Positions 48,151-59,675 of a DNA stretch of 64,000 nucleotides are shown piece by piece (the first letter of the stretch is position 1; every line of letters begins with the position of its first letter). Under the pieces are notes generated by a model, which made no database searches, was not told where the DNA came from, and saw nothing but the letters and a program-made list of their open reading frames with translations. This stretch comes from Solen grandis. Taxonomy: Eukaryota; Mollusca; Bivalvia; Adapedonta; Solenidae. Position numbers and translations under genes: made by a program. The stretch covers positions 12,619,193 to 12,683,192 of the forward strand of contig CM037795.1 of the NCBI GenBank assembly GCA_021229015.1, given 5' to 3'.

Positions 48151-48443
48151 TTGTTTTGATTGTTTTTACGTCCCACCGATAGTATTTTAGTCATTTGGAT
48201 ACGATGTCTACTTGAGACAGATATAGTGCTGACAAACTGCAGTATCACGCCGAGGACATGTTGCATGATACCACACCCAGTCACACTATTTTGACACCGG
48301 GCCAACCAGTCCTGGGACTACCTTTATATGCTGAGCGCCAAGGAAGGGAGCTATACCAGTACCTATATTTACGACTTTGGTTAACCCACGACCTCTCGCT
48401 CCCGAGGCGGACGCTCTGACCACTCGGCCACAGGAAAGAAAAA
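48151..48443 (-). mobile_element. SINE-A copy with 11-bp TSD
   Basis: Body and head in reverse orientation (GTCCCACCGATAGTATTTTA to GACCACTCGGCCACAGG). It has lost the B-box part of the head (TTTGGTTAACCCACGACC replaces the usual GGGATCGAACCC). AGAAAGCATGC occurs at 48140-48150 (with 48139 T) and at 48444-48454, consistent with the target duplication. Confidence 0.82.
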
Positions 48444-48454
48444 AGAAAGCATGC

Positions 48455-49421
48455 ATTAAATATCAAATAAAGTTAACAATATTTAAGAGAGGAAATTGAA
48501 TTTCTGCGTAAAAGATACGTGTCATTTAAGATAATTCATAAATGAATATCTCACGTTGCAGATCGTACACACACTTCCGCAATCGTCTGATGACAGATTA
48601 CCTTCCTTATAATGTATAAACCCATAGAAATAGTTAAATGGCACAATATCTTAGATACGAAAGAAAATTCTATGTCATGAAAATCTGCTCTACACCGCCA
48701 AATTATGTGATTCGTGGTATATTGGTTAGCACAGAATCCATGCTTAACCAGCGTTTCTTTTGTATAAATGTAGACGACCTGCATGGGCAAAAGAATTTAT
48801 CTTCTTTTTTGAGCATGTCTTTCTTTGCTCCAGCAAGACCTGGTTAGTGCACACATGTATATAAAAAAAGTAAGAATTAAGAAGGTCAAGTGATTGTACG
48901 TGTACATTTTCGGGGTCGTACTCGGGTGTGTGTTCGATAATTGTCTGTCGCCTCAACTTGTTTCCATTTCCTCAGAATTATGTAGAATCCGACAGGAATT
49001 TAATCAATGTTAAAAATATAAATTAAATTGTACACATATTGAAATTCTATGTAAGTTACCAATTAAGAACATACTACAATAAAATTAAAAAAGTTAATTA
49101 AAAAAAAACATACGTTTATCTAGTCAATGTTAATTTTAAATCTTTTACTTACACAACAGAAATAATTACCAGTTATAATTTGAATCATAGTCACTCATTT
49201 TTTTATTTTATTCTTAATTTTGATGTTCTTTATTTTTTATTTATTTATTTTTTATTTGTTTATTTATTTTTAGGCCTGGTTTTTTTTTAGTACGATATCG
49301 ACCTTCTGTGTAGGAAGACCTGGGCACGGGCTTACTAAAAACAAATCGAGCGCTTCGCGCTGTCGGTGTCACATGAAGCTCGTGCTACTCTTCACAGCTC
49401 AGTCACAAACTTAACGGTGTC
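48455..49421. other. No gene recognised
   Basis: AT-rich; includes a T-rich tract with TTTATTTATTTATT-like repeats (49210-49275). Nothing exon-like was identified. Confidence 0.4.
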
Positions 49422-49479
49422 TTCCCAACTGTCCCACTTTTATATAAAACAGTAAAAATCAAGGTGGGACAGTTGGGAA
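49422..49479. repeat. Hairpin at the left end of the MULE
   Basis: Arms TTCCCAACTGTCCCAC (49422-49437) and GTGGGACAGTTGGGAA (49464-49479), perfect 16 bp, loop 26 bases. The same motif forms the right terminal repeat, so it is probably a transposase-binding site. Confidence 0.85.
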
Positions 49480-49930
49480 TCATGCTTAATTGGATAACAA
49501 TAGACTGTCATGGATGAGTGACTATAGTCTTTACCTAAATGGATGGAATATTTCAGTGCAATTATTTGTCTTATTGTCTTATATTATTAAGAGCAATTTG
49601 CAATAGTATTTATGGTTAGTAATATATTGCATTAGTATTTATAATAAGTTATATGCTATTAGCAAAATTATTTATAATAAGTATTTATAATACTTATTAT
49701 GTTTTAGGATGTTGTCAGTATTCTCTCTCTCTCTCTCTGAAATGAAGAAAACAAACTCTTTATGTTTTCATATATTTATTATTTTTATTTCATGTGTCAT
49801 GAACAAATCAAATAAAGACAGGGCTATATTCGGATGTGGTACAATTTATTGTATTTTGTTTTAATTTGAAAACAAGCATTTCATTTAAACAACTGTGACA
49901 TTCCACCCTACTGATCTGTTCTATACAGAG

Positions 49931-51340
49931 TTACTCGTCAAACCGAATCAAATGCGATGCACAATCGGCATACTCCATCACAGTGATTTCTTCAGCCATG
50001 TACTTGTGTTTCAGGGCAGACAGTCTCTGTTCAAGTTGTCGGTATTTCCTCCTCTTCTTTTCTCTCACTCCTCCGGCACTGTGCTGAAGAATTTTGATAG
50101 CATTGGCAGCTTCAATCCTTTGTATTGTTTCCAAGAACTTGTAAATGTTCGGATGTGACTGTCTCATACTTTTCTTTAGTTTGTTGTGCCAGCCTTCCAA
50201 GTTGTTTGTTGTTCTTGGTCCTTCTGTCTCGAAATGGTTCCAGTTGTCCTTGTCTCCCTCAACCCAATGTTCAGTGACATAGTCTGTGAACCTTGAAACA
50301 TCCACTGGAATCTCTGCATTTTCAGCATCCGTCAGTGCGACAAACCACACATCTTCAACATGTTGTATGGGGACTAGAGGCAGAACTGCAGCTCTTCTTC
50401 CTAGTTTCTTAAAGTCCTCATTCTCAGAATACAGTCCAACTAAGCCAAGCTTCTGTATCTTCCGCCAAACACACTGTGTGTAATGAAAAAAACACCCTTT
50501 CACATTCACATTTGGAAACACTCTGCGAGCTGCCTGCTTGGTTGCTGCCTCAAAGTCTATCAGGAGTGTGTCTGGTCCCAGTTCCATTCCTATTTCCCTG
50601 CATTTCTGTTGAAGATGTTGAAAAAGTCTGCAGTAAATCCTTTCACTTTTTCCAGGCAGAAGGGCAAACACTAACGGATACATGTGTCCATCAATATATC
50701 CATGGAGTGTGTAGACCTGGCTGAATATGTCTGGGCACACATAAAATGTTCCGTCTCCATATATGGTTGGGTTCTGTGCCAGATGCTGGAGATTTGTTCT
50801 TGTAGCAAAAATCAGCATCCTGTTGTCATTCTCTGCCTCATCAACCAGTAGGAACTGCTCACCAGTGTGCGTTTCAGTCCATTTTCCATCCAAATCTATG
50901 TCACTCCTGGACTTTGGTATCCCCGGTCTCAATGCACCTCTTTCCCTGTATAGAGATGACTTGGTGGAGGGGAAGGTTGGTAATCCTTTGCAGACTTGTT
51001 CTGCATCTTCGTCCCATTCTCTGTCTCTCAGACTGGATATGACTTCTTCATATATTGACGGAATCGGCGTGGTTTCTTCGCGTGCCCTCTTTCGCATGAG
51101 TTGATTTATTTCATGGCGCTTCAGTTCCATGTGTTCGGCTGCATGATTATGGGTATTGGTCACAGAAACTGGAATGTTGTCAGCTGTTGTGATTTTAGCA
51201 GAACAGGTTCGGACATGACAGACCCAGTACACCCTTGTTGGTTTTCGGTTTTTGACCTGGTATCTGAATCCATTGTAAACCAGACTATCACCACCACGTT
51301 GGTTCTTGACAAACTGCACACTCACTTGTGCATTTGCCAT
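49931..51340 (-). CDS. FLYWCH + MULE transposase, intact ORF
   Basis: 469 residues in one exon, no stop or frameshift. Residues about 8-66 form a FLYWCH zinc finger (F25, Y27, W39, C41-x4-C46, then H64-x-H66) expected to bind DNA. Residues about 185-390 form the MULE DDE domain: first Asp in GDGTF (D196), second in LLIDFEAA (D262), the C-x2-H signature GCFFHYTQC (C283, H286), and the Glu in TNNLEGWHNKL (E382). It ends with a basic Lys/Arg-rich helix. The enzyme would cut and join element ends in the nucleus. FLYWCH-MULE proteins are common in invertebrate genomes. Flanking inverted repeats argue for a mobile copy rather than a domesticated host gene. Confidence 0.92.
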   Translation of the reverse strand: MANAQVSVQFVKNQRGGDSLVYNGFRYQVKNRKPTRVYWVCHVRTCSAKITTADNIPVSVTNTHNHAAEHMELKRHEINQLMRKRAREETTPIPSIYEEVISSLRDREWDEDAEQVCKGLPTFPSTKSSLYRERGALRPGIPKSRSDIDLDGKWTETHTGEQFLLVDEAENDNRMLIFATRTNLQHLAQNPTIYGDGTFYVCPDIFSQVYTLHGYIDGHMYPLVFALLPGKSERIYCRLFQHLQQKCREIGMELGPDTLLIDFEAATKQAARRVFPNVNVKGCFFHYTQCVWRKIQKLGLVGLYSENEDFKKLGRRAAVLPLVPIQHVEDVWFVALTDAENAEIPVDVSRFTDYVTEHWVEGDKDNWNHFETEGPRTTNNLEGWHNKLKKSMRQSHPNIYKFLETIQRIEAANAIKILQHSAGGVREKKRRKYRQLEQRLSALKHKYMAEEITVMEYADCASHLIRFDE

Positions 51341-51983
51341 TTTAGCTTATAATTTCAGACGATGTTACTTAGTGAAATTTTACTATCAAATGAAGACATT
51401 TACATCAGAATGTAAATATATTGTATCTGATACAGTTCAGTTCATTAATGAGATATCACAGTTTGAAAGTCACAATAAATTGATAACCAAAAATGTTAAT
51501 TACTTCAAATCAAATTGTTTACCTTAAGTAGTAAACTGCTAGATCAAAGGATTTTTTATTTCTTAATCCAATCACTTAGCAATATATACAGGATAAATGG
51601 ACTTTAGTTGGACCAATCAATTAAAATTTAAAAAAAAAGGTGATAATTATCTTAATAAGTTCAAATTATTTTTTATCTTTATCAATTCACATAAGCTTTA
51701 AAGCCAGAGATCAAAGGAATGCATGTTTACACTATAAATTACAATTAATTTAGTAACCCTAATTAATGGACCTTAATAAACACATTTTAGAAAGAAATAA
51801 TACAATATAACTAAAACATGAAATTTTACCTCTTAAAATACAAAATCAAAAAAAAAATCAGAAACAAAATCAGATAATACAACTTCAATTCATTTTAATG
51901 TGTTGTAGTTTGAAATAGATTATAATCCCTTATCAAAACACACCCAGCAAGGTGCTAAAAATCTTGAGTGGGACAGTTGGGAA

Positions 51984-52377
51984 ACAAAATATCAAAAAGT
52001 GGGATTACGCAGAGTCGACTAACTTAACATGGGGTAACAATGTGCAAGTTATAGCGATCAAATTAATCAACGGAATGAATAAGCCACAACACCTTTTTCC
52101 TTTCCCTGTTTCTCTATTATTCTGGGTCTTTGTAATTATGTTTATACCATTTAGATTTTCTTCTCTGTAAATTAATAATAATGGAAACTTACAAGTGCTA
52201 TATTTACGCAGAGTCGTGTTATTTGTATATTGAAATTAGTATTAGAAAATTCATATTTTCCTAATGAATATCAAGATTTTGTTTAAACAACTATAAATTA
52301 TTAAGATGGTTTCATCATTATATATTTCTGCATTTTTTGTCTCTGTTTTTAAAAAGTCATATTTTCTCAACATTATC
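51984..52377. other. Short block bounded by a 13-bp direct repeat
   Basis: TTACGCAGAGTCG occurs at 52005-52017 and again at 52204-52216. The 186 bases between may be an inserted short element with a 13-bp target duplication. No inverted ends or tail were recognised in it. Confidence 0.45.
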
Positions 52378-52389
52378 TCAATACGTAAA

Positions 52390-52492
52390 TTCTCTGGGTC
52401 TTCCTCCACCTGTAATTAGCTGGACATCTCTATATGATTGAAATACTATCGCAGCGACGGTAAACCCCAATACAACAACAACAACAACAACA
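52390..52492 (+). mobile_element. 5'-truncated SINE-B with 12-bp TSD
   Basis: Only the last ~100 bp of SINE-B, from GGGTCTTCCTCCACCTG to a (CAA)n tail. Direct repeats TCAATACGTAAA at 52378-52389 and 52493-52504 bound it exactly. Confidence 0.92.
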
Positions 52493-52533
52493 TCAATACG
52501 TAAAATCTTTTCATAGCTTGAATATCTGACAAA

Positions 52534-52834
52534 TGTTTGTTTGTTTGCTTGTTGGGTTTACCGTCCCATCTACAGCATTTCAGTCATTTGGAGATTGTGT
52601 CTACTTGACTAATTGAGACAAATATAGTTCTTCCATTCTGCTACACTGCAGTATCACGCCGTAGACACGTGGCATAATACCACCAACCTGTCACATTACC
52701 CTGACACCGGGGCAACCAGTCGTGGAACTCCCCGTATATGCTGAGTGCCAAAGCAAGGGAGGTAAACCAGTACAATTTTTACGCCTTTGTCACAGCCAGG
52801 GATCGGACCCGCGACTTACCGAAACCGGGAACGG
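52534..52834 (-). mobile_element. SINE-A copy lacking part of the head
   Basis: TGTTTGTTTGTTTGC tail, body and B-box region are present. The anticodon-arm/A-box stretch is reduced (GCGACTTACC runs straight into GAAACCGGGAACGG). No clear target duplication. Confidence 0.82.
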
Positions 52835-53199
52835 TCTAGCAAATATCATGACCATTAAGTTCATTTCAGTTTCAATGTCTGACACCTGAAATTGCTTCTT
52901 TTCATTTATACCTTTGGTCATCTGAAGGCATGTTATTTTATGAATTGCCAATGACTCCCCACAATGGGCCACTTCACCAGATGTTCGGTAATACCCGGTA
53001 TAATTCGCTGATTTAAATTGACCTATCAGTGACTTGGGAAAATTCTGTACGTTTATTTTCCATTGAACAATGTGTGGAATTATACACCTGCGTTCGGGGA
53101 GTGCTCGTTGATTTACGTAGGTTTACGTCTCATGATTATTATTATCAGATGCGCAATTTTGTTTTAGGAAAGATTTAAGTACAATTGATACAATGACTA

Positions 53200-54720
53200 G
53201 TCTTAAAAGTACTGTTGATTGTGGGCTCATTGCAAATAAAATATTATATTGTACCTTTATATATCTCGGCAAAGCTTTGACTCTATAGAAATGCTTTATG
53301 ATTAAACAAGGAAATTTTAAGAATTCTTAAATCAATGTTTTCTGTAGACAAATCATGTGTTCAACATTGTAATTCTCTATCGGATTATTTTGATATATCT
53401 AATGGATTGAGAAAAGGTCAAAATAATTTGCTGATATTTTTTTTTCATTATTTTTAGAGGACCTGGAGTCATATCTACAAGACAGAGTACATTGCGGATT
53501 GGATATGTATGCATTATGCTTCAAATTGATTGTTTAACTGTACTCCGATGACATGGTAATCTTTGGTGACTCTGTGGAGCATTTACAAAGTAGTCTTAAT
53601 CGTTTAAGTGATTATTGTCATACGTGGGGACTAGAAGTAAAAAATGAGAAGACTAAAGTGATGGTATTTCAAAAAAAGAGGACAAAATAAAACAAATGCA
53701 GCATGGTTTTATAATAACATTCTTTAGAGGTTGTTTACAATTTTAACTATTTGGATGAGTTTGTTTTTTTTTAAATTATACAGGTACATTTGTTTTGAAC
53801 AATCAGTTCATAGCGGATAAGCTCTCAATGCCATGAATCTTTTATTGGAAAATATATTAAATGAATATGATTTAAGTCCAAAAATTTCGCTTCAATTATA
53901 TTACGCTTTTGCTGGGTCCATTTTAAGTAATGCTTGTCCTGTTTAGGGGTTTACTAAGACTAAAGAGTTGGAAAGGGTTCATATCAAATTTTGTAAATTA
54001 ATTCTCGGGGTGAAACAAAGTTCTTGTACGAAATCAGTATATGGTGAATTAGAACGATATCCCCTATATATTAGCAAATACCTTCAAATAATCAAATATT
54101 GATTTAAAATAAAACAATCGGATAATTTTATTCTAAATAAAGTAAATATTAATTCGGAGGAACATAGCAGATTGGCCTATATTGTAAATTATGCTAATAC
54201 CAGAAGAAAACAAATATTAAATGCAATTAGTAACATATAATCTGTTCCTCCAAGTGTGTATCACCATATTTTCCATGCATGTATATTAGAGGGTCTGGTT
54301 ACCTGCCGCATAACGTAGTGTCAGGGGCAGGTAATCCATACCAGACTAGTATAGCAGCCAATCATTTTTAAGGATTACTAGGACTGACGTTCTCCGTACA
54401 ACAAATGTTTTCGTGGGGCCTCCATGGCCGAGAGGGTAAAGTCGCTGACTTTAACTCTCACTCAACCCCTCAGTTCGAATCCCGGCAGGGTCCTTCGAAT
54501 TTTCATGTGAGGAAGCCTTCCAGCTGACTTGCGGTAGGTCGGTGGTTCTGCCTGGATTCCTCCATGCATTCGGAATCTTCCTCCACCTGTAATTAGCTGG
54601 ACGTCACTATATTTATATATATATTGTTTGTATATTTGACCTTTTTTTACATGTTCTGTATGAATATGTTTTGACGAGATGCTATGTGCATAAGTCTGAA
54701 TAAAATTCTGTTCTGTTCTC
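53200..54720 (+). pseudogene. Heavily decayed LINE of the GTTCT-tail family
   Basis: Recognisable pieces: DLESYLQD (about 53460), LYSDDMVIFGD (the motif-C box, 53538-53570), SDYCHTWGLEV then KTKVMVFQKK (about 53610-53680), and GVKQSSCTKSVYGELERYPL (about 54010). The 3' end has AATAAAATTCTGTTCTGTTC (about 54699-54718). Many stops and frame changes; an intervening SINE-B at 54416-54612 splits its 3' part. Same tail type as the LINE at 41.6 kb. Confidence 0.78.
54416..54612 (+). mobile_element. SINE-B copy, 3' end missing, inside a LINE
   Basis: Starts GGGGCCTCCATGGCCGAGAG and runs through GACTTGCGGTAGGTCGGTGG to CCTGTAATTAGCTGGACG. The final ~45 bases of the SINE are absent, replaced by TATATTTATATAT. 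Confidence 0.85.
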
Positions 54721-54947
54721 ATTTCGGAGTGTAATGCTTTATTGACTCATCTGGCTTATCTTTTGCTGATTGTTTTTTAAAAAAAGAGGTCACTAATTCA
54801 ACCGCTGTCACGTGCAGAAATCTGTCTGGTCAGTCTGTCTGGTCAATCTTTACAAATTCGATTTCAATGATCCTTTTACAGTGTGAAAATGTTACATATT
54901 ATTATCTGAATATCTCTGTTGAAATACATATAGCCTCCGTGTGTTTA

Positions 54948-55565
54948 CTACTCAAAGTTTGCTAAACACCACTTACTATTTTCCCGTAGATTTACCTGCT
55001 AAGACAAGCTACTTTAAAGGCATGCTACATTAAAGTTTACATTAAAACAAATCTTGCTTTTATGCAGAAGTATTGTTTATGTACCAAACTTACTACCAGT
55101 TACAAAAAATAAGCCTTTCGGATCCTCAATACTGGGAATTAATCATAATTAGAAAGTGCGAAATTTTGAGAAAACACCTTAAAATTTAAAGTCAGCTAAA
55201 TTCAGAACTTTGATCTTCAAATATTCATGTTTTCTAAATGGAATACTTTTAAGGATATTTGTAACGATGTTGACTTGTTCATGGCCATTTTTTTTCTGTA
55301 TTGATCACAAGATTTAACTTCCATTTATAAAATGCCATTTCTTGCAAAAAAACACACTTTTGTGAATTTGCCAACTAATGACAGGAATTGGCTAAATCGT
55401 TGTAACTCATTTTTGAGTCTCTTTTCTATCATTTTGACAAAAACTATGCGTAAAAATGATGGTCAGCTAACGCTTTCCTTTCAGGTACATAGCATTACAT
55501 TAAGCATGTGTTTTCATGTGACTCTATGTGAAAATAGCCGGTGGTGCTTAGCAAACTTTGAGTAG
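54948..55565. mobile_element. MITE with TA target site (Tc1/mariner-like)
   Basis: Inverted ends CTACTCAAAGTTTGCTAA at 54948-54965 and the complement at 55548-55565, with further imperfect pairing (CACCACTTACTATTTTC against GAAAATAGCCGGTGGTG) to about 40 bp. TA flanks both sides (54946-54947, 55566-55567), the target-site signature of Tc1/mariner elements. 618 bp; the 77-codon frame inside is not transposase-like. Confidence 0.8.
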
Positions 55566-55591
55566 TATGGTGAACAATCTATCTTCAGCAG

Positions 55592-55740
55592 ACGAGATTG
55601 TGAAAAAGACCGTAATTAAAGCACATTGTCTAAAAGACCGTAATCAAAGCACATTGTCTAAAAGACTGTAATCAAAGCACATTGTCTAAAAGACCGTAAT
55701 CAAAGCACATTGTCTAAAAGACCGTAATCAGAGAGGATTG
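55592..55740. repeat. 28-bp tandem repeat, about 5 units
   Basis: Unit GCACATTGTCTAAAAGACCG plus TAATCAAA; the terminal units are diverged. Confidence 0.93.
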
Positions 55741-55878
55741 TGAAGAAGACCTTTAAGGATGACCACGCGATTGGGTTATTCCGATATTGAAGAATATGTG
55801 TTGACATAATAACTAGAAATGTGTCCATATAACACGGATGCCCAGTCATTTTGTTTCATTGGATTTTTTTAGGTGATA

Positions 55879-56005
55879 CGTTGTTGTTGTATTGGGGTTC
55901 ACCGTCGCTGCGATAGTATTTCAATCATATAGCGACGTCCAGCTAATTACAGGTGGAGGAAGACCCCGAGTACACAGAGGTACCCGGGTAGAACAACCGA
56001 CCTAT
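55879..56005 (-). mobile_element. 5'-truncated SINE-B with TSD
   Basis: (TTG)n then SINE-B 3' half in reverse, ending at CCGGGTAGAACAACCGACC. Flanks read TTAGGTGATACG on the left (55867-55878) and TTAGTGATACG on the right, a target duplication with one base lost. Confidence 0.85.
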
Positions 56006-56665
56006 TTTAGTGATACGACCTTGACCTTCGAGCTAAAGACCTGGTTCTTGTTCACGACACATTTTCTTGTCCTGAAGATATTTTGGGCCTAGTTATTTCA
56101 AACCACGACAAAAAAGTAACAGCCAGTACAAACTTGCCTGTACATGTTAAGGGGCAACCGAGTCACCTTGACTTTGAAGTGAGTGACATGTTCTTGTTTG
56201 CAATATATTGTCTGATACTAGAGACCATTTGTGCCTGGTAATTTCAAAACACGAGTATACACAACAAAGATACAGCCCGGGTAGGACTGCTTGTTCAAAT
56301 AAAATAACACAGTAACATCGACCTTGAAACTAGAAACTTTGTTCCTGTTCGTGACACATCGTCTATTCCGAGGGATCAAGTTATTTCAAGACACGACAAT
56401 TCTCAACAAGGTGACCTGGTCCAGTGTTCTCAAAAAATTCTGAAGTACGATCTCAGGCTCAAATTTGAGTATTATACTGGCATCATTTGAGTTTGAATAT
56501 GAAAATCATACTTAGACTAACTACCTTTCTTATTTTCAAGAACACGGGGCGAACTTCGAGCAAGCAAACTGGTTCTTGTTCGCGATACATCGTTTTGTCC
56601 TAAGGATCACTTTTGCTAAGTTGTTTTTAAACACGACCTTACACAATAAAGTTACAGCCGGAACA
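56006..56665. repeat. Four diverged modules of a bivalve-type repeat
   Basis: Modules at about 56015, 56150, 56315 and 56545 share 'GACCTTGA..TTGAAG/C', 'CTGGTTCTTGTTC.CGA', 'ACACATCGTCT' and 'AAGTTATTTCAA.ACACGAC', spaced about 135-230 bp. No coding content recognised. Confidence 0.65.
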
Positions 56666-57611
56666 CGATTTCTTGCACACACACACACACGCACACAAAA
56701 CAGGTGTAACAATATATGCTCGTCGCCATTTCATGGCGTGACATAAATAAATCATTGTGCATATAGAAAAAAGATAATTAAAAACTGTAAAAGTCTTAAA
56801 ATGTCTAGAGATATCGGCCATACATTTAAAGCTTCAAAGATAATTCGGTTTCTAGATACTATCGAAATATGCTATTGGTTGGTCCTTTTTCCTCTGAGTA
56901 TAAAATCTGTTTAACAGTATGCTGAGACTTGTACAAAGCATTAGTTGGCTTATAATAAACATCATGTAAGTTTTCGTTTTCAGTTGTTATTTTTTTTTCT
57001 CACTATGCTTTATGCAATAGACATAATAACCTGACAGAGATATTAAACGGTCCGAAATAACGTAGTTGCTCGTGACAATAAGACAGGTGAAGGGATTTGA
57101 ACGAGATGTCGCTGAGACGCTTTACACCTTGCAGACGCCTGCAGGCGCTTAAAAGACAGTATCACTCCTAAAAGGCCTGCCATACATACAATTTGTATTT
57201 GGTTTTATCAACATTAATTGAAGAAAAAACTCAGTATATTATAATTGATATGAGCCATAAATATAAAACTTAATAAAATAAAAAATAATGTACGTTAATC
57301 ATAATACAGTTTTTATGTCTAATTTGGTGCCTTGTTCGGACAGCTTATTTATGACTTCTTATACCCTTTATTATTAATTTTATATAGATACGATCGATTT
57401 ATTTGCATTCGTTTCAAATTCACATCGATCTGTTTATCTGTTGCAATTAGCTTGAATTACGAGAATAATGTATTGTGGTATCAAAATGGAAACATATAGG
57501 AATGGAATATATTTATGTTTATGTTTAAATAAAGGTGCTGAAATGACTGGCAGTTTTTGACTTAGTACACTTTTGTTTTCTTATAGAATATATCCCATAA
57601 AACAAATATGT
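56666..57611. other. No gene recognised
   Basis: AT-rich with a CA microsatellite (56673-56690). No splice-bounded exon or transposon signature was seen. Confidence 0.4.
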
Positions 57612-57900
57612 GCTAGTTTGTTTTATTGTTGGGTTTAACGTCCACGGACAGTATTTCAGTCATTTGTAGATCATATCAATTTGAGACAGATGTAGTGCTG
57701 CCACACTGCAGTATCGTGCCGTAGACACCCAGTCACACTATTCTGACACCGGGCCAACCAGTCCTGGAAATACCTTTATATGCTAAAGGTCAAGCAAGGA
57801 ATCTATACCAGTACGACTTTGGTGTGTCGCAGCCGGGGGCTGAATCCACGACCTCTCGATTCCAGGGCGGACGCTCTAGTCATTCGGCAACCGGGACCGG
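57612..57900 (-). mobile_element. SINE-A copy
   Basis: TTGTTGGGTTTAACGTCC through CATTCGGCAACCGGGACCGG; internal ~25-base deletion (GTGCCGTAGACACCCAGTC). Similar 10-bp flanks AATATGTGCT (about 57606) and AATATATGCT (about 57902) suggest the target duplication. Confidence 0.85.
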
Positions 57901-58069
57901 AATATATGCTTATACTTAAATACTTGTAGATAAATAAAGTCACTCCTTACAAAAAAAACATTGGCATCATGAAGAGAAAAATACATTTAAAAAATATTGC
58001 GACAGTACAAACAAACATAAACTCTGAAGCATTAATTTCACTTTTTCTTCATATTGGCAATGTTTGCCA
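57901..58069. other. Short spacer, nothing recognised
   Basis: AT-rich. Confidence 0.3.
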
Positions 58070-59675
58070 AACATAGGCAATTACTATCTTTTTATATTTA
58101 ACACGTTATATATAACTTTTAGGTCGAATTACATCACTCCGCGTCACGCACATGTATTCTATATGTATGCATACTGTGTTGAACTTGAACAGCTGGATTA
58201 AATGTCTTTGATTCATTATTCATATGATGCTGAAAATGTATGAGAAATACAGAAAATAAATCGTTATTTTCAGTTATTATTTGAAACTATTTTCTTGGTG
58301 TTAGATTACAAAAGTAATTCTTTCCTTCATTTGTTTGTTTGTTTGTTAGTTGTTATAATCGCGTTTTACTGTCGCTTATAGGTCATATGGTAAAAGGAAT
58401 CTGATATGAATTGTCATTTCATAGGCGAGCTTAATAACATTTTCTTGAACGAGTTTAGTAACATTTGATATGAAATAACAATTCATGTCAGATCCTATAT
58501 ATATATATGTCGTATGCAACCAGTAGTTTTTAGTCATCCATGAAGTTGTACATATACCATGCTCTTCACGTGCACCTTATGCTGTAGATGATCATCGTGG
58601 TTTATATAGAATAAGACTAAATGATAATCAATCGTTTAACATTCTATAACACTGTTTTCTATTAATGCATATGGCGGCTACTTTCAGTTTTACAATCTCA
58701 TGTTATCTCGCGGTCACATGATCGTACACGTATTTTAACGAGATCTTACTTATACCGGTGTGAGGTTATCATGTCTATGGTTCATATGGTAATTTCTATT
58801 CTACTTCGAGAGTATTGTACTGCGTTTTACAATACGTAAGGAATTACTAGGAGCATGGTAAGATACAACCGAATAACGTGCTACTAATTACATCCACATC
58901 GTCTAATTTAAAATTGTAACATGATATTCGATCGCCATGATCATAAAACTTTATTTGAATTCCAATCCTCATTATTTTCAGCCTTAATTTTACTGTCTGA
59001 CATCTTCAACATTATCAAAAGACAACATCAATTAGTAAAAAAAAAAAAAACATAATTTTAGCTGTGTTTATGGTGTAATATTTCCTTAGTTGAAATTTCG
59101 GTTAATTGGATCGTGAAGTCCATGAGCTAGTCTTTCCCGTCGAAAACCAACCGAGGGAGTTATATCAAAGATATATAGGATATAACATAAGTTTTTGTTC
59201 ATATCAAATTTTACTTAACGAGTTCATGAAAATTTCATTAAGCGAGCCTCTGTCGAGCATAATAACATTTTCATGAACGAGCTAGTAAAATTTAATATGA
59301 AATAAAAAAAAAATGTGTCAGATTCTTTTATCACATGACTAAGACTCAGTAAACCGCGAATAAAACAACAAAAATCAAAATATGGATAAACGGACTGTGA
59401 ATGAATTACTATTTGTAAACTTACACCAAGGAAATAATTTCAAATGATATATGTAAATAACGATTTAATGTGTGTATTGTTCATACATTTCAAACTTTAT
59501 AATTATGAATAATGCATTTTTAATCAAAGTTAGTTGCATCAAACACATTTAATTCAGTTGTTTGAGTTCAACACAAAATGCATTTATAGAATACATGCGC
59601 TTGACGCTGAGTGATGTAATTTGGCCTTTAAGTTATATGTAACGTGTTAAATATAAGAAAACTTGTGATGGGTAT
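58070..59675. mobile_element. Foldback element, about 1.6 kb, arms about 400 bp
   Basis: Sequence from about 58075 to 58480 reads inverted at about 59675 to 59260. Matching landmarks are TATTTAACACGTTA, ATTACATCACTC.GCGTCA, GCATGTATTCTAT, TGTGTTGAACT, AAATCGTTATTT, TTTCTTGGTGT and ATCTGA. Each arm's inner end contains its own hairpin (GATCTGACATGAATTGTTAT-type ends, 58396-58497 and 59180-59330). The middle ~680 bp is unique with no recognised gene. A smaller relative is at 44195-44375. Confidence 0.75.

Larger units (their letters stand above)
49422..51983 (-). mobile_element. Mutator-like (MULE) DNA transposon with 17-bp terminal inverted repeats
   Basis: TTCCCAACTGTCCCACT at 49422-49438 is the exact inverse of the right end at 51967-51983. 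Between them lies a single uninterrupted transposase gene on the minus strand. A third copy of the 16-bp motif in opposite orientation at 49464-49479 turns the left end into a hairpin. No 8-10 bp target duplication was found next to these ends, so the true boundaries may lie slightly elsewhere. The total of about 2.56 kb is compact for an autonomous MULE. Confidence 0.72.

Noticed and set aside
50286..51352. Plus-strand frames opposite the MULE gene
   Set aside because: They are antisense shadows of the transposase coding sequence.
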